Source: Actinomycetota bacterium
GTDB lineage: Bacteria > Actinomycetota > Actinomycetes > Actinomycetales > Microbacteriaceae
DNA length: 64,000 nucleotides
Direction: 5' to 3'
NCBI GenBank assembly: GCA_947449765.1
Contig: CANFSP010000002.1
Coordinates: 124,001-188,000 of the forward strand
Within the stretch, counting starts at the first letter, position 1. Every line of letters begins with the position of its first letter. The position numbers and the translations under genes were made by a program. Shown one piece after another: positions 52,223-61,520 of the stretch. The notes beneath the pieces were generated by a model. It saw only the letters and a program-made list of their open reading frames with translations, made no database searches and was not told the origin of the DNA.

Positions 52223-53239
52223 CTAGTAACGCACCGAAGCGACGTCGCTGAGCTTGTGGTTGCGATCGACCTCGAGAATCTCGGTGGTCGGCGCGTGTTC
52301 GAACGAGGTGATGAGCGTGGTCGGCAACGACACCGCCAGCGCTCCCCAGGAGCAGGCCGTCTTGATGCCAGCCTCGAGATCGAGTGTGGGCAGGTTCTCC
52401 GCGGTGTGCAGGGCGAGTTCCTCGCCACGCTTGACCACCTGGCTTAAGAAACCGGCAAGGAACGCGTCACCGGCACCGGTCGTGTTGATCACCTCGGGAG
52501 CAACTGCGCGACCCCAGACAACCTCGTCGGCCGTGATGCCGAGGGCTCCATCTGAGCCGAGGCTCACCAGCGCGATTTCGAGCCCGTCTTCGATGAGCTC
52601 CCATCCCGCGTCGATGGCATCACCGAGAGTGTGCAGTTCGCGACCCACGAGAGAGGCAAGCTCATCCGCGTTGGGCTTGATGAGGTTAGCAAAGCCGCTG
52701 CGGGCCCACTGCTTGAGCTCGGGTCCACTCGTGTCGAGACCCACGCGGGCTCCGCGGGCTCGGGCGCGCTCGAAAATGCCGGTCAGGTCGATGGGCTTAC
52801 CCGACTCGCTCATCTTGGGGTGTGCACCGGAAACGACCAGCCAGTCGGCGTTCATGTCGGAAACCTGCTCGAGCGTCAGCTCGATCACGTTGTGCCAGTC
52901 TTCAGCAGAGAAAGGAATCGGCACCTGGTTCATGTTGGTCGTGCGTCCACCTCGTTCGACAATCGTGGTGTTCACACGCACGCGACCGGCAACCGGCATG
53001 ATGCGCAAAATCTGGGGGAACGGGGTGCTAAACAGCAGGTATTGATCTTGCATACCAATCGGCAAGATCGCCGCGACCGGGTGCTTCGCCAGGTGCAGCG
53101 TGCGGGCAACGTTGAGGCCCTTACCGCTCATGTATTCGTGCACCTCATACGCGCGGTTGACCTTGCCGATGGCGATTTCTTCGGCGAGGTACGTGCGGTC
53201 CAGAACGGGTGCGGGGGTCAGGGTAATGACTGCGTTCAC
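52223..53239 (-). CDS. PfkB-family kinase, probable 1-phosphofructokinase
   Basis: Sugar kinase of 338 residues. The N-terminal motif GKGLNVARTLHLAKHPV at 39-55 matches 1-phosphofructokinase and tagatose-6-phosphate kinase types. NTTIVERGGRTTNMN contacts the substrate, KPNADELASLVG lies near 188-199, and the anion hole and catalytic base are in GAGDAF at 255-260 (Asp258). It phosphorylates a sugar phosphate with ATP. No PTS or other sugar genes are adjacent. It is divergent from rplJ and convergent with the two-component system across the repeat region. Confidence 0.83.
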   Translation of the reverse strand: MNAVITLTPAPVLDRTYLAEEIAIGKVNRAYEVHEYMSGKGLNVARTLHLAKHPVAAILPIGMQDQYLLFSTPFPQILRIMPVAGRVRVNTTIVERGGRTTNMNQVPIPFSAEDWHNVIELTLEQVSDMNADWLVVSGAHPKMSESGKPIDLTGIFERARARGARVGLDTSGPELKQWARSGFANLIKPNADELASLVGRELHTLGDAIDAGWELIEDGLEIALVSLGSDGALGITADEVVWGRAVAPEVINTTGAGDAFLAGFLSQVVKRGEELALHTAENLPTLDLEAGIKTACSWGALAVSLPTTLITSFEHAPTTEILEVDRNHKLSDVASVRY

Positions 53240-53505
53240 GAAAGAGCCTCAGTTTTTCGTTGGTGGACATCTGTCACACACGCGGGCAGGAACGACGCGC
53301 ACGCAACTCAGTCCAATTAATGTCTCAGACACGAGTTTAGTGAAGGTTGACGGATGCGATTTGCGCGCGGTAGCCGCATCCCGTAGCCTGATAAAACCAA
53401 AGACCGCTGGTCTTCGGTGTGCGCGCAAGTGCATTCCGAACGAAGTCCGCATCGAGCGAGACCCGCGCAGGTGAATGAAGTAGTGTTGCACGCTCACGTG
53501 CCCGT

Positions 53506-53534
53506 GCTCCAGCCTCCTGCGCTGGAGCTTTTTT
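53506..53534 (+). terminator. Probable attenuator in the rplJ leader
   Basis: GCTCCAGC (53506-53513) pairs with GCTGGAGC (53521-53528), an 8-bp stem with a 7-nt loop, followed by six T. It lies 81 nt before rplJ. A possible promoter, TTGACG (53347) with TAGCCG (53371), lies upstream of it, so transcription of rplJL would have to read through. The rest of the 375-nt gap 53240-53614 shows no gene. Confidence 0.65.
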
Positions 53535-53614
53535 GTTGGGGCAGCGAATCCAGCCCGGCGGTTCGGTACACGTCTAGTTCACATCCGTGGACTGTCAACA
53601 CTACAAGGAGCGCC

Positions 53615-54130
53615 ATGGCGAACAAGGAAGCCTCGGTAGCCGAGCTCACGGAGAAATTCCAGAGCTCAGCAGCCGTATTGCTCACCGAGTACCGCGGTCT
53701 CACTGTGGCTCAGCTCAAAGAGCTGCGCAAAAACCTCAGTGCGAACGCAACCTACGCCGTGGTGAAGAACACGCTTACCAAGATTGCTGCAAAGAACGCG
53801 GGCATCGACGGTCTCGAGGATCAGCTTGCTGGCCCCTCGGCTTTGACCTTCGTGCACGGCGACACCGTTGCAGCAGCCAAGGCCCTGCGTGACTTCGCCA
53901 AGGCGAACCCTCTTCTTGTGGTCAAGGGCGGCTATTTCGATGGCAAAGTCCTTTCCGCAAGCGAGGTTCAGAAGCTTGCTGATCTCGAGAGCCGCGAAGT
54001 GCTCCTGGCGAAATTCGCTGGAGCCGCCAAGGCCTCGCTATTCAGCGCTGCGTACCTGTTCAACGCACCACTCGCGCAGGCCGTTCGCACGGTCGACGCG
54101 TTGCGTGCAAAGCAAGAATCGGCAAACTAG
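53615..54130 (+). CDS. rplJ: 50S ribosomal protein L10
   Basis: 171 residues, full length: the rRNA-binding N-terminal domain ([41 protein letters not shown]) and the C-terminal helix that docks L7/L12 dimers ([28 protein letters not shown]). ATG 53615 is set by AAGGAG at 53605-53610; the frame upstream to 53417 is leader. It forms the ribosomal stalk base with rplL, 45 nt downstream. A terminator-like hairpin in the leader points to attenuation. Confidence 0.98.
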   Translation: MANKEASVAELTEKFQSSAAVLLTEYRGLTVAQLKELRKNLSANATYAVVKNTLTKIAAKNAGIDGLEDQLAGPSALTFVHGDTVAAAKALRDFAKANPLLVVKGGYFDGKVLSASEVQKLADLESREVLLAKFAGAAKASLFSAAYLFNAPLAQAVRTVDALRAKQESAN

Positions 54131-54175
54131 CGCCTGCTGGTTTCGTCAACGTTAGAAACAAACAAGGAGAAAATC

Positions 54176-54568
54176 ATGGCAAAGCTCACGACTGAGCAGC
54201 TCATTGACGCTTTCAAGGAGCTTTCGCTCATTGAGCTCAGCGAGTTCGTCAAGGCATTTGAGGAGACCTTCGAGGTCACCGCTGCCGCTCCGGTTGCAGT
54301 TGCTGCTGCTCCGGCTGCCGGTGGTGCTGGTGGCGCTGCAGAGGCTGTTGAAGAGAAGGACTCGTTTGACGTTGTTCTCGAAGCTGCCGGTGCAAACAAG
54401 ATCGCCGTCATCAAAGAGGTTCGTACCATCACCAGCCTCGGCCTCGGTGAGGCAAAGGCTCTCGTTGACGGTGCACCCGCAACCGTTCTCGAAGGTGCCA
54501 AGAAGGATGCAGCTGAGGCTGCCAAGGCTGCCCTCGAAGGCGCCGGCGCAACTGTCGTCCTCAAGTAG
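54176..54568 (+). CDS. rplL: 50S ribosomal protein L7/L12
   Basis: 130 residues: N-terminal dimerisation domain ([26 protein letters not shown]), a flexible Ala/Gly/Pro hinge ([16 protein letters not shown]), and the factor-binding C-terminal domain ([23 protein letters not shown]...[13 protein letters not shown]). It recruits translation factors to the ribosome. AAGGAGAAAATC precedes the ATG. A strong terminator with a UUCG loop follows. Confidence 0.98.
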   Translation: MAKLTTEQLIDAFKELSLIELSEFVKAFEETFEVTAAAPVAVAAAPAAGGAGGAAEAVEEKDSFDVVLEAAGANKIAVIKEVRTITSLGLGEAKALVDGAPATVLEGAKKDAAEAAKAALEGAGATVVLK

Positions 54569-54587
54569 TCTTTCGACTTCACACTTC

Positions 54588-54623
54588 GTGGGTGTCTGCT
54601 TCGGCAGGCACCCACTGGTGTTT
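54588..54623 (+). terminator. Intrinsic terminator after rplL
   Basis: GTGGGTGTCTGC (54588-54599) pairs with GCAGGCACCCAC (54604-54615), 12 bp with one G-T pair around the very stable TTCG loop; GGTGTTT follows. It closes the rplJL operon 19 nt after the stop. Confidence 0.85.
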
Positions 54624-54696
54624 AAGGGCTTACCGCGGTTGAGGGGGGAAACATTGGGGAGTTAGTCTGGGAGAGAGGCAGAAGGGGGTGTGTCTT

Positions 54697-55587
54697 ATGA
54701 AGGCGTGGGTTGCTTACCCAATCGATTCGATGCAATCTCACGATCTGCACGGGGGTCATGTTGAACTCACCGAAGACTTTTTTGCGGACGCAGACCCCAT
54801 CTCGAAACAGTTCGGCGTGTATGGGCTCCCGCATGTCGCGGAGTCACAAACCTTTCGCATCAATCAACTTCTTGGACCGGTAAATACGCACGCCGAGGTT
54901 TTTGACGCCATTCGGTACCGCATCGATTCGGAAGTCGATGTTCTCATGCTCGCGTTCGAATTCGATTCTTCGAATGCGCGCGGGGCTGGTTCACTCGATG
55001 ACCTCCGGCGCGTCGGCACCCAGAAGGTCAATTCTGTTGTCAGTAAGGCCGGTCTTGCGCTCGATCGGCGACTTGCCCGCTTCGGCGTCGCTTTGGTGGA
55101 CACAGAAGAGTGTGAATTGCTGGGCAGCGGAACACAGGTTCACCTTCTCGCGCCACAATCGAACGATTTCGTCACCAACGACCTCGCCCAACACATGGTT
55201 GTCGCAGTAGCTGTCGAACGCCAGCTTCTTGACAATGCAACCCTTGCTTTGCGCGACAAGAAAATGTCTTCGAGAAAAGCGCGGAAGACCCTGAACCATC
55301 TCCTCTCCTGGCATTCGGTACCTGCCCTGGATGACAACTCAGTTCAACAGCTATTTGAGCAGATGCGTGCTGCTCTCCGGCTGAACGAGAGATCTGCCCA
55401 GATTCAACAAAACCTGACAACTATTGGGCAACGCTCTCAGACGGTCCTCGTGGCTGGTTTCACACTTTCTGGCCTTTTAGTCGCTGTTGCAACGCTTGAC
55501 CTCATCCCGTGGTGGGGTCGGTTGTGCTCGCTAGGTGGAGCAGCTCTAATATTTGGAATCGGACTCGCCATGGCAAGGGGGAGATGA
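54697..55587 (+). CDS. Hypothetical protein with two C-terminal membrane segments
   Basis: I do not recognise this 296-residue protein. The first ~235 residues are soluble in character, with a charged middle part (DEVFDAIRYRIDSEVDVLMLAFEFD-like helix and strand pattern) and a likely coiled or helical stretch near 205-240. Two hydrophobic segments (about 243-262 and 268-288) separated by DLIPWWGR anchor its end in the membrane, with a short basic tail. ATG 54697 follows AAGGGGGT with normal spacing; GTG 54688 is less likely. It overlaps the next gene by 4 nt (ATGA), so it may work with the large secreted RCC1-repeat protein. No signal peptide is seen. Confidence 0.7.
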   Translation: MKAWVAYPIDSMQSHDLHGGHVELTEDFFADADPISKQFGVYGLPHVAESQTFRINQLLGPVNTHAEVFDAIRYRIDSEVDVLMLAFEFDSSNARGAGSLDDLRRVGTQKVNSVVSKAGLALDRRLARFGVALVDTEECELLGSGTQVHLLAPQSNDFVTNDLAQHMVVAVAVERQLLDNATLALRDKKMSSRKARKTLNHLLSWHSVPALDDNSVQQLFEQMRAALRLNERSAQIQQNLTTIGQRSQTVLVAGFTLSGLLVAVATLDLIPWWGRLCSLGGAALIFGIGLAMARGR

Positions 55588-58500
55588 CATTGTTCGGGAG
55601 AATTATGATCATCGCGGCAGGAATTTCATTAGCTCTCGTAGTGAATGTGTCCGTCGTTTCGACGCCTGCTCGTTCGACCACTCTTGACCTAACCTCTCGG
55701 GCCGCTCCACAGGGCTATCAAATAAGTACCGGGAATCATGGGTGCGCTGTCTCTGCTTCCGGAGAAATTAGATGCTGGGGTAGCAACAGATTTGGTCAGC
55801 TGGGCGACGGAACTCAGCGAGACTCAATAGAGCCAGTTCTGGTGTCAGGAATAACTGATGCCGTTCAAGTGACAACGGGGGGGTATACCTCCTGTGCTGT
55901 ACTCGCCTCGGGTTCAGTAACTTGCTGGGGAGGTTCTTTGGTTAGGCCAACTGGCGACTTACCTTCCCGTTGGAGCACTGTGCCTGTCTCACTATCATCG
56001 TATATTTCTGATGCGACGTCCGTTAGTCTTTCCAGTAGTTTTGCTTGTCTTTTGCGTGCTTCGGGTCAAGTTTGGTGTTGGGGTATGGGCAGGTATGGTG
56101 AACTGGGTATTGGACCGACGGAAATCAAGTATGCAGAGCCCATCCCAGTGACCGGGATTTCAGACGCGGTAGCAGTTAGTACTGGGACTAGACACAGCTG
56201 TGCGGTGCTGGCAACTGGCGTTGTCAAATGTTGGGGTAGTTTCGAGGACTATCTCAACGGACCAGCAAATGAAGGTCCTGTAAAGGTCAGTAACTTGAAA
56301 TTACCTGCTACTCAAATAGATCTTGGAGACACAGGCGATTGTGCGCTACTTCAAGGCGGAACCGTTAAATGCTGGGGAACGGGGGTGGGATCATCAGCGG
56401 CCGAACTTTGGAGGGTTAATAGCAAACCTATTAGCAATGCTGTGTCCATCAGCGTAGGGCTCGAGCATGCATGCTCAGTTATTTCGACAGGAGAAGTTTT
56501 CTGTTGGGGTTTGGGGGCCTACGGTCAGTTGGGAAACGGGACCAATAACAGATTTGACGATCCCGTCAAAGTCACATCCATCACGAACGCTGTTAAGGTT
56601 TATGCAGGGTCGAACCATTCTTATGCCGTCTTGAAGACGGGCGAGGTTGTGAAGTGGGGGCAGGGCGTCGGCCCATATGCTGATGCTGCACCGACAGACG
56701 TGAACGTTCCAATTAGTGCGGGATGGCCTCTTGGAAAAGTAGTCTCTTACGGCTATGCAGCATCTGTTTCATGGCTGGCTTCTTTGACCACCACACCTGC
56801 CACGCTAACTGACTACGTGCTTGAGTATCGCGCGGTCAGTGCCACAAACTGGATTGTCTATTCACACGCACCGTCAACCGCCCAGAAGGCAGTCATCCAC
56901 GGCTTGACCCCAGGGGCCGAATACGAATTTAAGGTCACGGCAGTGGATGGGTCACCCGCCCCAGGCAGCATAGTTCTGGCAACGACTCACGCTAATACCC
57001 CCTCGACCGGTTCACTCAGTTCGGCAGGCTCAAGCATTGAACTGACCTGGACAGCAGATGGAGTAACTGAGGACAATTCCGGTTTTCGAGTGCAGTACGC
57101 GTTTGCACACTCAACCGAATGGACTAACTACGCGTCATACGCTGCTGGCGTTCGCGGCACAACTTTGACTGGTCTTGATCCAGAACAGAGTTACGCCGTG
57201 AGGGTTCTTGGTGACGATGTTGGCGCCACACCGCTCGTGTATCAATCCGAAGTGAACATGCCTAACAATGGCCGTATGTCGCCGTCCCTGAATTCGCTCG
57301 CGTTCTCGTGGCCTTGCGAGGTTGCCCCGAGCGGCGTACTCGTTTCCGATTTCCTCATTGATTACAAGCCTCTGGGTTCGGAAAACTGGAATCGCTTCGC
57401 CGATGGCATTTCGACGTCGCACAAGGCGACGGTCACTGGTCTCAAGCAGGGGACACACTACGAACTCAAAGTCAGCCCCGTCGTGGGTGGAGCCACGCTT
57501 CAGGGCACCATCTACTCTGCAAGCACTGGTGGCACGGGCACGTTGCAACTGGTTGTAACGGATTCAACTGGTTTACCTGTTGCCCTTGGGGAGTACACCT
57601 GGACATCGATCGATGGGTTGAATCGTTCTTCTAGTGCTAAGACTGGCACCGCTCTAGGCGGGGTGACGTTCAACTCGGTTCCCGCAAAAATGATCAAGGT
57701 TAAGCTCGATTCAGGGTCCCTCGTCGACGGGTCTCTGGTCTCGGGCACATTCACTACGCAAGCAACAAATGGCATTGTTATGCTTTCTCTTCCGCCCGCC
57801 ACTGCGCAAGTGAGGCGGGTTGTTGAAGTTCAACTTCCTTCCGGAGACCCGGTCCCGGGCGCACAAGTGACGTCTCAGCGCCTTACGAGCTCAGCACCAT
57901 TCAGCTCCTCGACCTTTTCGGGAACCGTGTCCCGGTCATCGACTCTCTCGGGCAAGACAAACTCAGCGGGGCAAATAGAGCTCATTGGTTATTCAACGGG
58001 AGTTACGCGTGTAAGCGCGAATTACGACGATGGTGAATTGAACCAATCCACACTTCCGCAAGATACGCAAGAACCAATCACGATCATTCAACTCGACTAC
58101 ATGCCAATCGTTACGGTGACCGCCGAGCAGGTGACGGCTACAGCAAACACGATTGTCTCGATCCCGGTGAGTGTGGGAGATCCTGTGGACAGCACGCCAG
58201 TGAACAACATGAGTTTGGCGGTTCTGGCTCACGGCGTGCCTCAGAGGAGCACTCAGGCTTACAGCGGCGTAAAGGTAGGCATCACCCCGCCGGCCGGAGC
58301 TGCACAGACGGCTTGTGCTGGCACGAAGGTGCTCTCGGCTACGACCAACGCACAGGGCAAAGCAACGCTCAAGGTGTGCGCGGCAGCCTCGGGTGATTAC
58401 ATCATTACGAGCAAGGGTGCAGTCAGCGCGGGCGCGGTGCGCATCCGGGTGAAGAATTCGAAGCCGATGGCGGTAAGCTCCCTCGGGGCGCAGTCGAAGG

Positions 58501-58763
58501 CATCGGGTGCCGCACAGGTTGCATGGGCTGCTCCAGAGTACGACGGTGGGTCGCCACTCACCTCCGTGACGGTGACTGCCAAGTCGGGCACGACTGCCGT
58601 GACCAAGACGTTCGCGAGCGGGATTGCCGCGTTCACCAACCGGACCTACACCTTCACCGGCCTTGCCCCGAATAAGGTGTGGACGTTCACGGTGACGCCG
58701 AGCAATAAGTTCGGCGCAGGTCCAGTGGCCACGACCACAGCGATTGTGCGGGGAGTGAACTAG
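55584..58763 (+). CDS. Large secreted RCC1-repeat / fibronectin type III protein
   Basis: Protein of 1059 residues. A signal peptide (GRIMIIAAGISLALVVNVSVVSTPARS) is followed by seven RCC1-like repeats (about 40-385), each with the core CAVxxSGxxxCWG. Then come three fibronectin type III-like domains (about 395-640), Ig/carboxypeptidase-regulatory-like segments, and a last fibronectin-like domain ending at the C-terminus. There is no LPxTG or C-terminal membrane anchor, so it is probably released or held by its partner. The first six repeats keep both cysteines and the seventh lacks both. The RCC1 part is visibly poorer in G+C than the C-terminal half. ATG 55584 overlaps the previous stop; ATG 55605 is an alternative. 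The role may be adhesion or binding of a surface ligand; not known. Confidence 0.8.
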   Translation: MTLFGRIMIIAAGISLALVVNVSVVSTPARSTTLDLTSRAAPQGYQISTGNHGCAVSASGEIRCWGSNRFGQLGDGTQRDSIEPVLVSGITDAVQVTTGGYTSCAVLASGSVTCWGGSLVRPTGDLPSRWSTVPVSLSSYISDATSVSLSSSFACLLRASGQVWCWGMGRYGELGIGPTEIKYAEPIPVTGISDAVAVSTGTRHSCAVLATGVVKCWGSFEDYLNGPANEGPVKVSNLKLPATQIDLGDTGDCALLQGGTVKCWGTGVGSSAAELWRVNSKPISNAVSISVGLEHACSVISTGEVFCWGLGAYGQLGNGTNNRFDDPVKVTSITNAVKVYAGSNHSYAVLKTGEVVKWGQGVGPYADAAPTDVNVPISAGWPLGKVVSYGYAASVSWLASLTTTPATLTDYVLEYRAVSATNWIVYSHAPSTAQKAVIHGLTPGAEYEFKVTAVDGSPAPGSIVLATTHANTPSTGSLSSAGSSIELTWTADGVTEDNSGFRVQYAFAHSTEWTNYASYAAGVRGTTLTGLDPEQSYAVRVLGDDVGATPLVYQSEVNMPNNGRMSPSLNSLAFSWPCEVAPSGVLVSDFLIDYKPLGSENWNRFADGISTSHKATVTGLKQGTHYELKVSPVVGGATLQGTIYSASTGGTGTLQLVVTDSTGLPVALGEYTWTSIDGLNRSSSAKTGTALGGVTFNSVPAKMIKVKLDSGSLVDGSLVSGTFTTQATNGIVMLSLPPATAQVRRVVEVQLPSGDPVPGAQVTSQRLTSSAPFSSSTFSGTVSRSSTLSGKTNSAGQIELIGYSTGVTRVSANYDDGELNQSTLPQDTQEPITIIQLDYMPIVTVTAEQVTATANTIVSIPVSVGDPVDSTPVNNMSLAVLAHGVPQRSTQAYSGVKVGITPPAGAAQTACAGTKVLSATTNAQGKATLKVCAAASGDYIITSKGAVSAGAVRIRVKNSKPMAVSSLGAQSKASGAAQVAWAAPEYDGGSPLTSVTVTAKSGTTAVTKTFASGIAAFTNRTYTFTGLAPNKVWTFTVTPSNKFGAGPVATTTAIVRGVN

Positions 58764-58770
58764 CGCGCGA

Positions 58771-60036
58771 CTAACGTAAGACGAAGTCGCTCGCCGCATT
58801 CATCACGGTGATGGCGACCAGCGCAAAGTTCAGCGCGGTGACGATGACCGTCGCGATGACGGCGAGCGTGGTGGTGCGGCGACGGTTGGTGAGCTCGCCC
58901 ATGAGGGTGCGGTTGCGCGTGAACGCGATGAGCGGAATGAGCGCGAACGGGATGCCCAGCGAGAGCACCACCTGACTCAAGATCAATGCCCAGAGCGGAT
59001 TGATGCCGAACGCAAGAATCACCACGGCCGGCAGCACCGTCGCGATGCGCCGAACGAGCAGGGGGATGCGGATGTGCAACAGCCCGTGCATCACCTCGGC
59101 TCCCGCGTAGGCGCCGACCGAGGTCGATGCAAGCCCCGAAGCAAGCAGCCCGAGAGCAAAGAACAGCGCAATAACCGGGCCGAGCGCGGAGCCCAGTGTG
59201 TCATAAATCGAGTGCAGACTGAGTTCGCCGGTCATCTGCGACAGCGTGGTCGCACCAATGAGCAGCATGGCGAGGTTGACGCTACCAGCGATGACCAGGG
59301 CAATCGTCACGTCGATGCGAGTGGCTCGCAGTAGCGTGCGGGTGCGTGGCGCATCCGTCACGTCTCCAAACCGATCGCGGGTGAGAGCCGAGTGCGCGTA
59401 AATCGCGTGGGGCATAATTGTGGCACCCAGAATCGAGGTGGTCAGCAGCAGCGAACCGGTGTCGGTGATGCGCGGCACCAGACCGCCCAGCACGCCGAGC
59501 CACGAAGGCGGTGCGATGAAGGCCCCAATCGCAAAGCCGATGCTCACCACGATGAGTAGCCCGACGATAATCCACTCAAACACCCGCACGCTCGCCCGGT
59601 GATGAATGACGAGGATGCCCAGCGAAACAGTCGCGGTAATCACGCCACCCAGCACAAGTGGCAAGCCAAAAAGCAAGTTCAGGGCGATGGCGCCGCCGAT
59701 GACCTCGGCGATATCCGTCGCAATGGCGACGAGTTCGGCTTGAGCCCAGTAAAAGCGGCGCGCCCAGTTGCCCGAGATGCGCTCGCCAAGTAGGTCAGTT
59801 AGCGATTTTCCGGTGCCGAGTGCGAGCTTGGCCGCCAGATACTGCACCAGCCAGGCGGTCAGGTTGCCCAGCACGACGACCCACACCAGCAGGAAACCGT
59901 AGCGGGCGCCGGCGGTCATGTTGGCCGCGACGTTACCCGGATCGAGATAGGCGACACCGGCCACGAGCGCGGGGCCGATGAGGGCGAGGGTTCGCCACTT
60001 CGGAGAGAGCCTACGGGCACGCACGGGGATGGTCAT
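58771..60036 (-). CDS. mntH: NRAMP-family divalent metal transporter
   Basis: Membrane protein of 421 residues with about eleven hydrophobic segments. The metal-binding DPGN of TM1 is at 32-35 and the TM6 motif is ATIMPHAIYAHS, both needed for Mn2+/Fe2+ transport. It imports divalent metal with protons. The gene is single and ends 7 nt from the convergent RCC1-protein gene, so no terminator is visible between them. A GAGGTAAATCCTC element lies about 35 nt upstream of its start and could be a regulatory site; the regulator is not in the window. Confidence 0.9.
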   Translation of the reverse strand: MTIPVRARRLSPKWRTLALIGPALVAGVAYLDPGNVAANMTAGARYGFLLVWVVVLGNLTAWLVQYLAAKLALGTGKSLTDLLGERISGNWARRFYWAQAELVAIATDIAEVIGGAIALNLLFGLPLVLGGVITATVSLGILVIHHRASVRVFEWIIVGLLIVVSIGFAIGAFIAPPSWLGVLGGLVPRITDTGSLLLTTSILGATIMPHAIYAHSALTRDRFGDVTDAPRTRTLLRATRIDVTIALVIAGSVNLAMLLIGATTLSQMTGELSLHSIYDTLGSALGPVIALFFALGLLASGLASTSVGAYAGAEVMHGLLHIRIPLLVRRIATVLPAVVILAFGINPLWALILSQVVLSLGIPFALIPLIAFTRNRTLMGELTNRRRTTTLAVIATVIVTALNFALVAITVMNAASDFVLR

Positions 60037-60100
60037 CGCTACTAAACATTTCGCTGGGATGGAGGTAAATCCTCTTCGTGTTCCAGCCTACTGAGGCAAA

Positions 60101-61342
60101 CTAGTCGGATATTGCTCGGAGTGAGGTTGGGTTCCTAAAAGTGAAAACTCCAGGAGCGTTCAATAAGGGCCCAAATGGTAGCTCCGCTGCGCCGATGAGG
60201 AGACGCGAGGAAGACACGGGCACGGCGATGATGTGAACGTCATCGAGCGAATGACTGAGCGCAGAAAGACTGATCCGCTCTCGTAGGCGTTCCGCATCGA
60301 GGGCGTGAAGGATACTGAGGTAGCCGGCAAGTATGACCGCTTGCGGGTTGAATAGGTTGATGAGTGAACTGATACCGAGTGCGAGGGCATCGACCTGGGC
60401 CGTAATGACTCGACGTATGCGGGATGACGGGTGGTCTCGAACATAGTCGAGCAATGTTGGGTCGTCAGCGTCAGAGAGTGAGGTTGCATCAAGAAGTTCA
60501 TCGCGTTGGATCAAATCCGCGAGTGTTCCTGGGTGACCTGAAAGTTGAATCAGCGGTCCCTCACTAATCCGAATGAGTCCGAGGTCGCCTCCATAACCAC
60601 TCGTCCCAGAAAGCGGTCTCCCACCGACAATTGCACCGCCACCTACACCGGCTGAACGACCGATGAGGTAGACGACATCCGTCAAGTCACGGCCACTTCC
60701 GAACTCGTGTTCCGCGCGAAGACCTAGGCGGGCATCATTGTCGATGAATACAGGCAGATTGATTTCGTTTTCGAGTCGTTCCGCGAGGTGTGCTTCACGC
60801 CAGTTGAGGAAGTCGGCTTGGCGGACAAGTCCATCCTCTTGACGAACCTGTCCGGGGACGGCGACACCGACACCTGCAATTCGGATACCGGCACCGAGTT
60901 CAGACTTTAATTGCGAGATGAGGTCGCGAATAACGACAACTGCCGTACCCACTGCGGGCGCATCCGGAGTTCTGCGCTTTTTGAGCGAAATCTTGTGACC
61001 GGAAAGTCCTATTGCTGCAACTGAAATAGCGTCGATGTCAATCGCAACGGCGAAAGCAACGACAGAGTCGGACGGGCGCACCAGGATGCTCGGTCGCCCG
61101 GCTCCACCACCGGATACGGTCGGGGCCTCGGTTGCGAGACCAAGAGATTCAAGTTCCGAGACGAGATCAGAAATTGTCGAACGATTCAGGCTTGTTCTCT
61201 GAGTGAGGACGCTCCTCGAAAGTGCTCCTTCTCTGTGCAGCAGCGTGAGAATTGTTGAAAGGTTGTGCTGGCGAACGTGGTCGCGGTTACGACCAAGACC
61301 CTGCTCTGCGCGCCCGACGTCGGACGGAATATTTTCCAGCAC
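60101..61342 (-). CDS. ROK-family transcriptional regulator
   Basis: Repressor of 413 residues. N-terminal winged helix (LSTILTLLHREGALSRSVLTQRTSLNRSTISDLVSELESLGL) and a C-terminal ROK sugar-kinase-like domain with VFIDNDARLGLRAE and GVGGGAIVGGRPLSG. The zinc motif of ROK proteins (GH...CxCGxxGC) is replaced by GDLGL...SGHPGTLADLI, without cysteines, so it probably does not bind zinc. It should sense the sugar imported by the divergent ABC operon and repress it in the sugar's absence. GTG 61342 is used; a later start is possible. A strong inverted repeat lies in the divergent gap. Confidence 0.87.
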   Translation of the reverse strand: MLENIPSDVGRAEQGLGRNRDHVRQHNLSTILTLLHREGALSRSVLTQRTSLNRSTISDLVSELESLGLATEAPTVSGGGAGRPSILVRPSDSVVAFAVAIDIDAISVAAIGLSGHKISLKKRRTPDAPAVGTAVVVIRDLISQLKSELGAGIRIAGVGVAVPGQVRQEDGLVRQADFLNWREAHLAERLENEINLPVFIDNDARLGLRAEHEFGSGRDLTDVVYLIGRSAGVGGGAIVGGRPLSGTSGYGGDLGLIRISEGPLIQLSGHPGTLADLIQRDELLDATSLSDADDPTLLDYVRDHPSSRIRRVITAQVDALALGISSLINLFNPQAVILAGYLSILHALDAERLRERISLSALSHSLDDVHIIAVPVSSSRLLIGAAELPFGPLLNAPGVFTFRNPTSLRAISD

Positions 61343-61420
61343 GATTTCAGATTACCCGGATTGACAGGAAAGGCTGAGGCAAAGGATTCGTTATCGAGTT
61401 GTGATAAATATCGGTTTCGC

Positions 61421-61446
61421 ATATTTGTTGTCTGTGGCAACATATA
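61421..61446. promoter_or_regulatory. Candidate ROK operator
   Basis: ATATTTGTTG and CAACATATA are near-perfect inverted arms around TCTGTGG, 79 nt from the ROK start and 75 nt from the binding-protein start. It is well placed for the divergent repressor to control the sugar importer and itself. Confidence 0.55.
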
Positions 61447-61520
61447 GTCCAGACTCCTTCGGGAATCGACTCAATAGGTAGAGAGGCCTGATTGAGATGT
61501 CAAATCTGAAAGGTAAAAGA

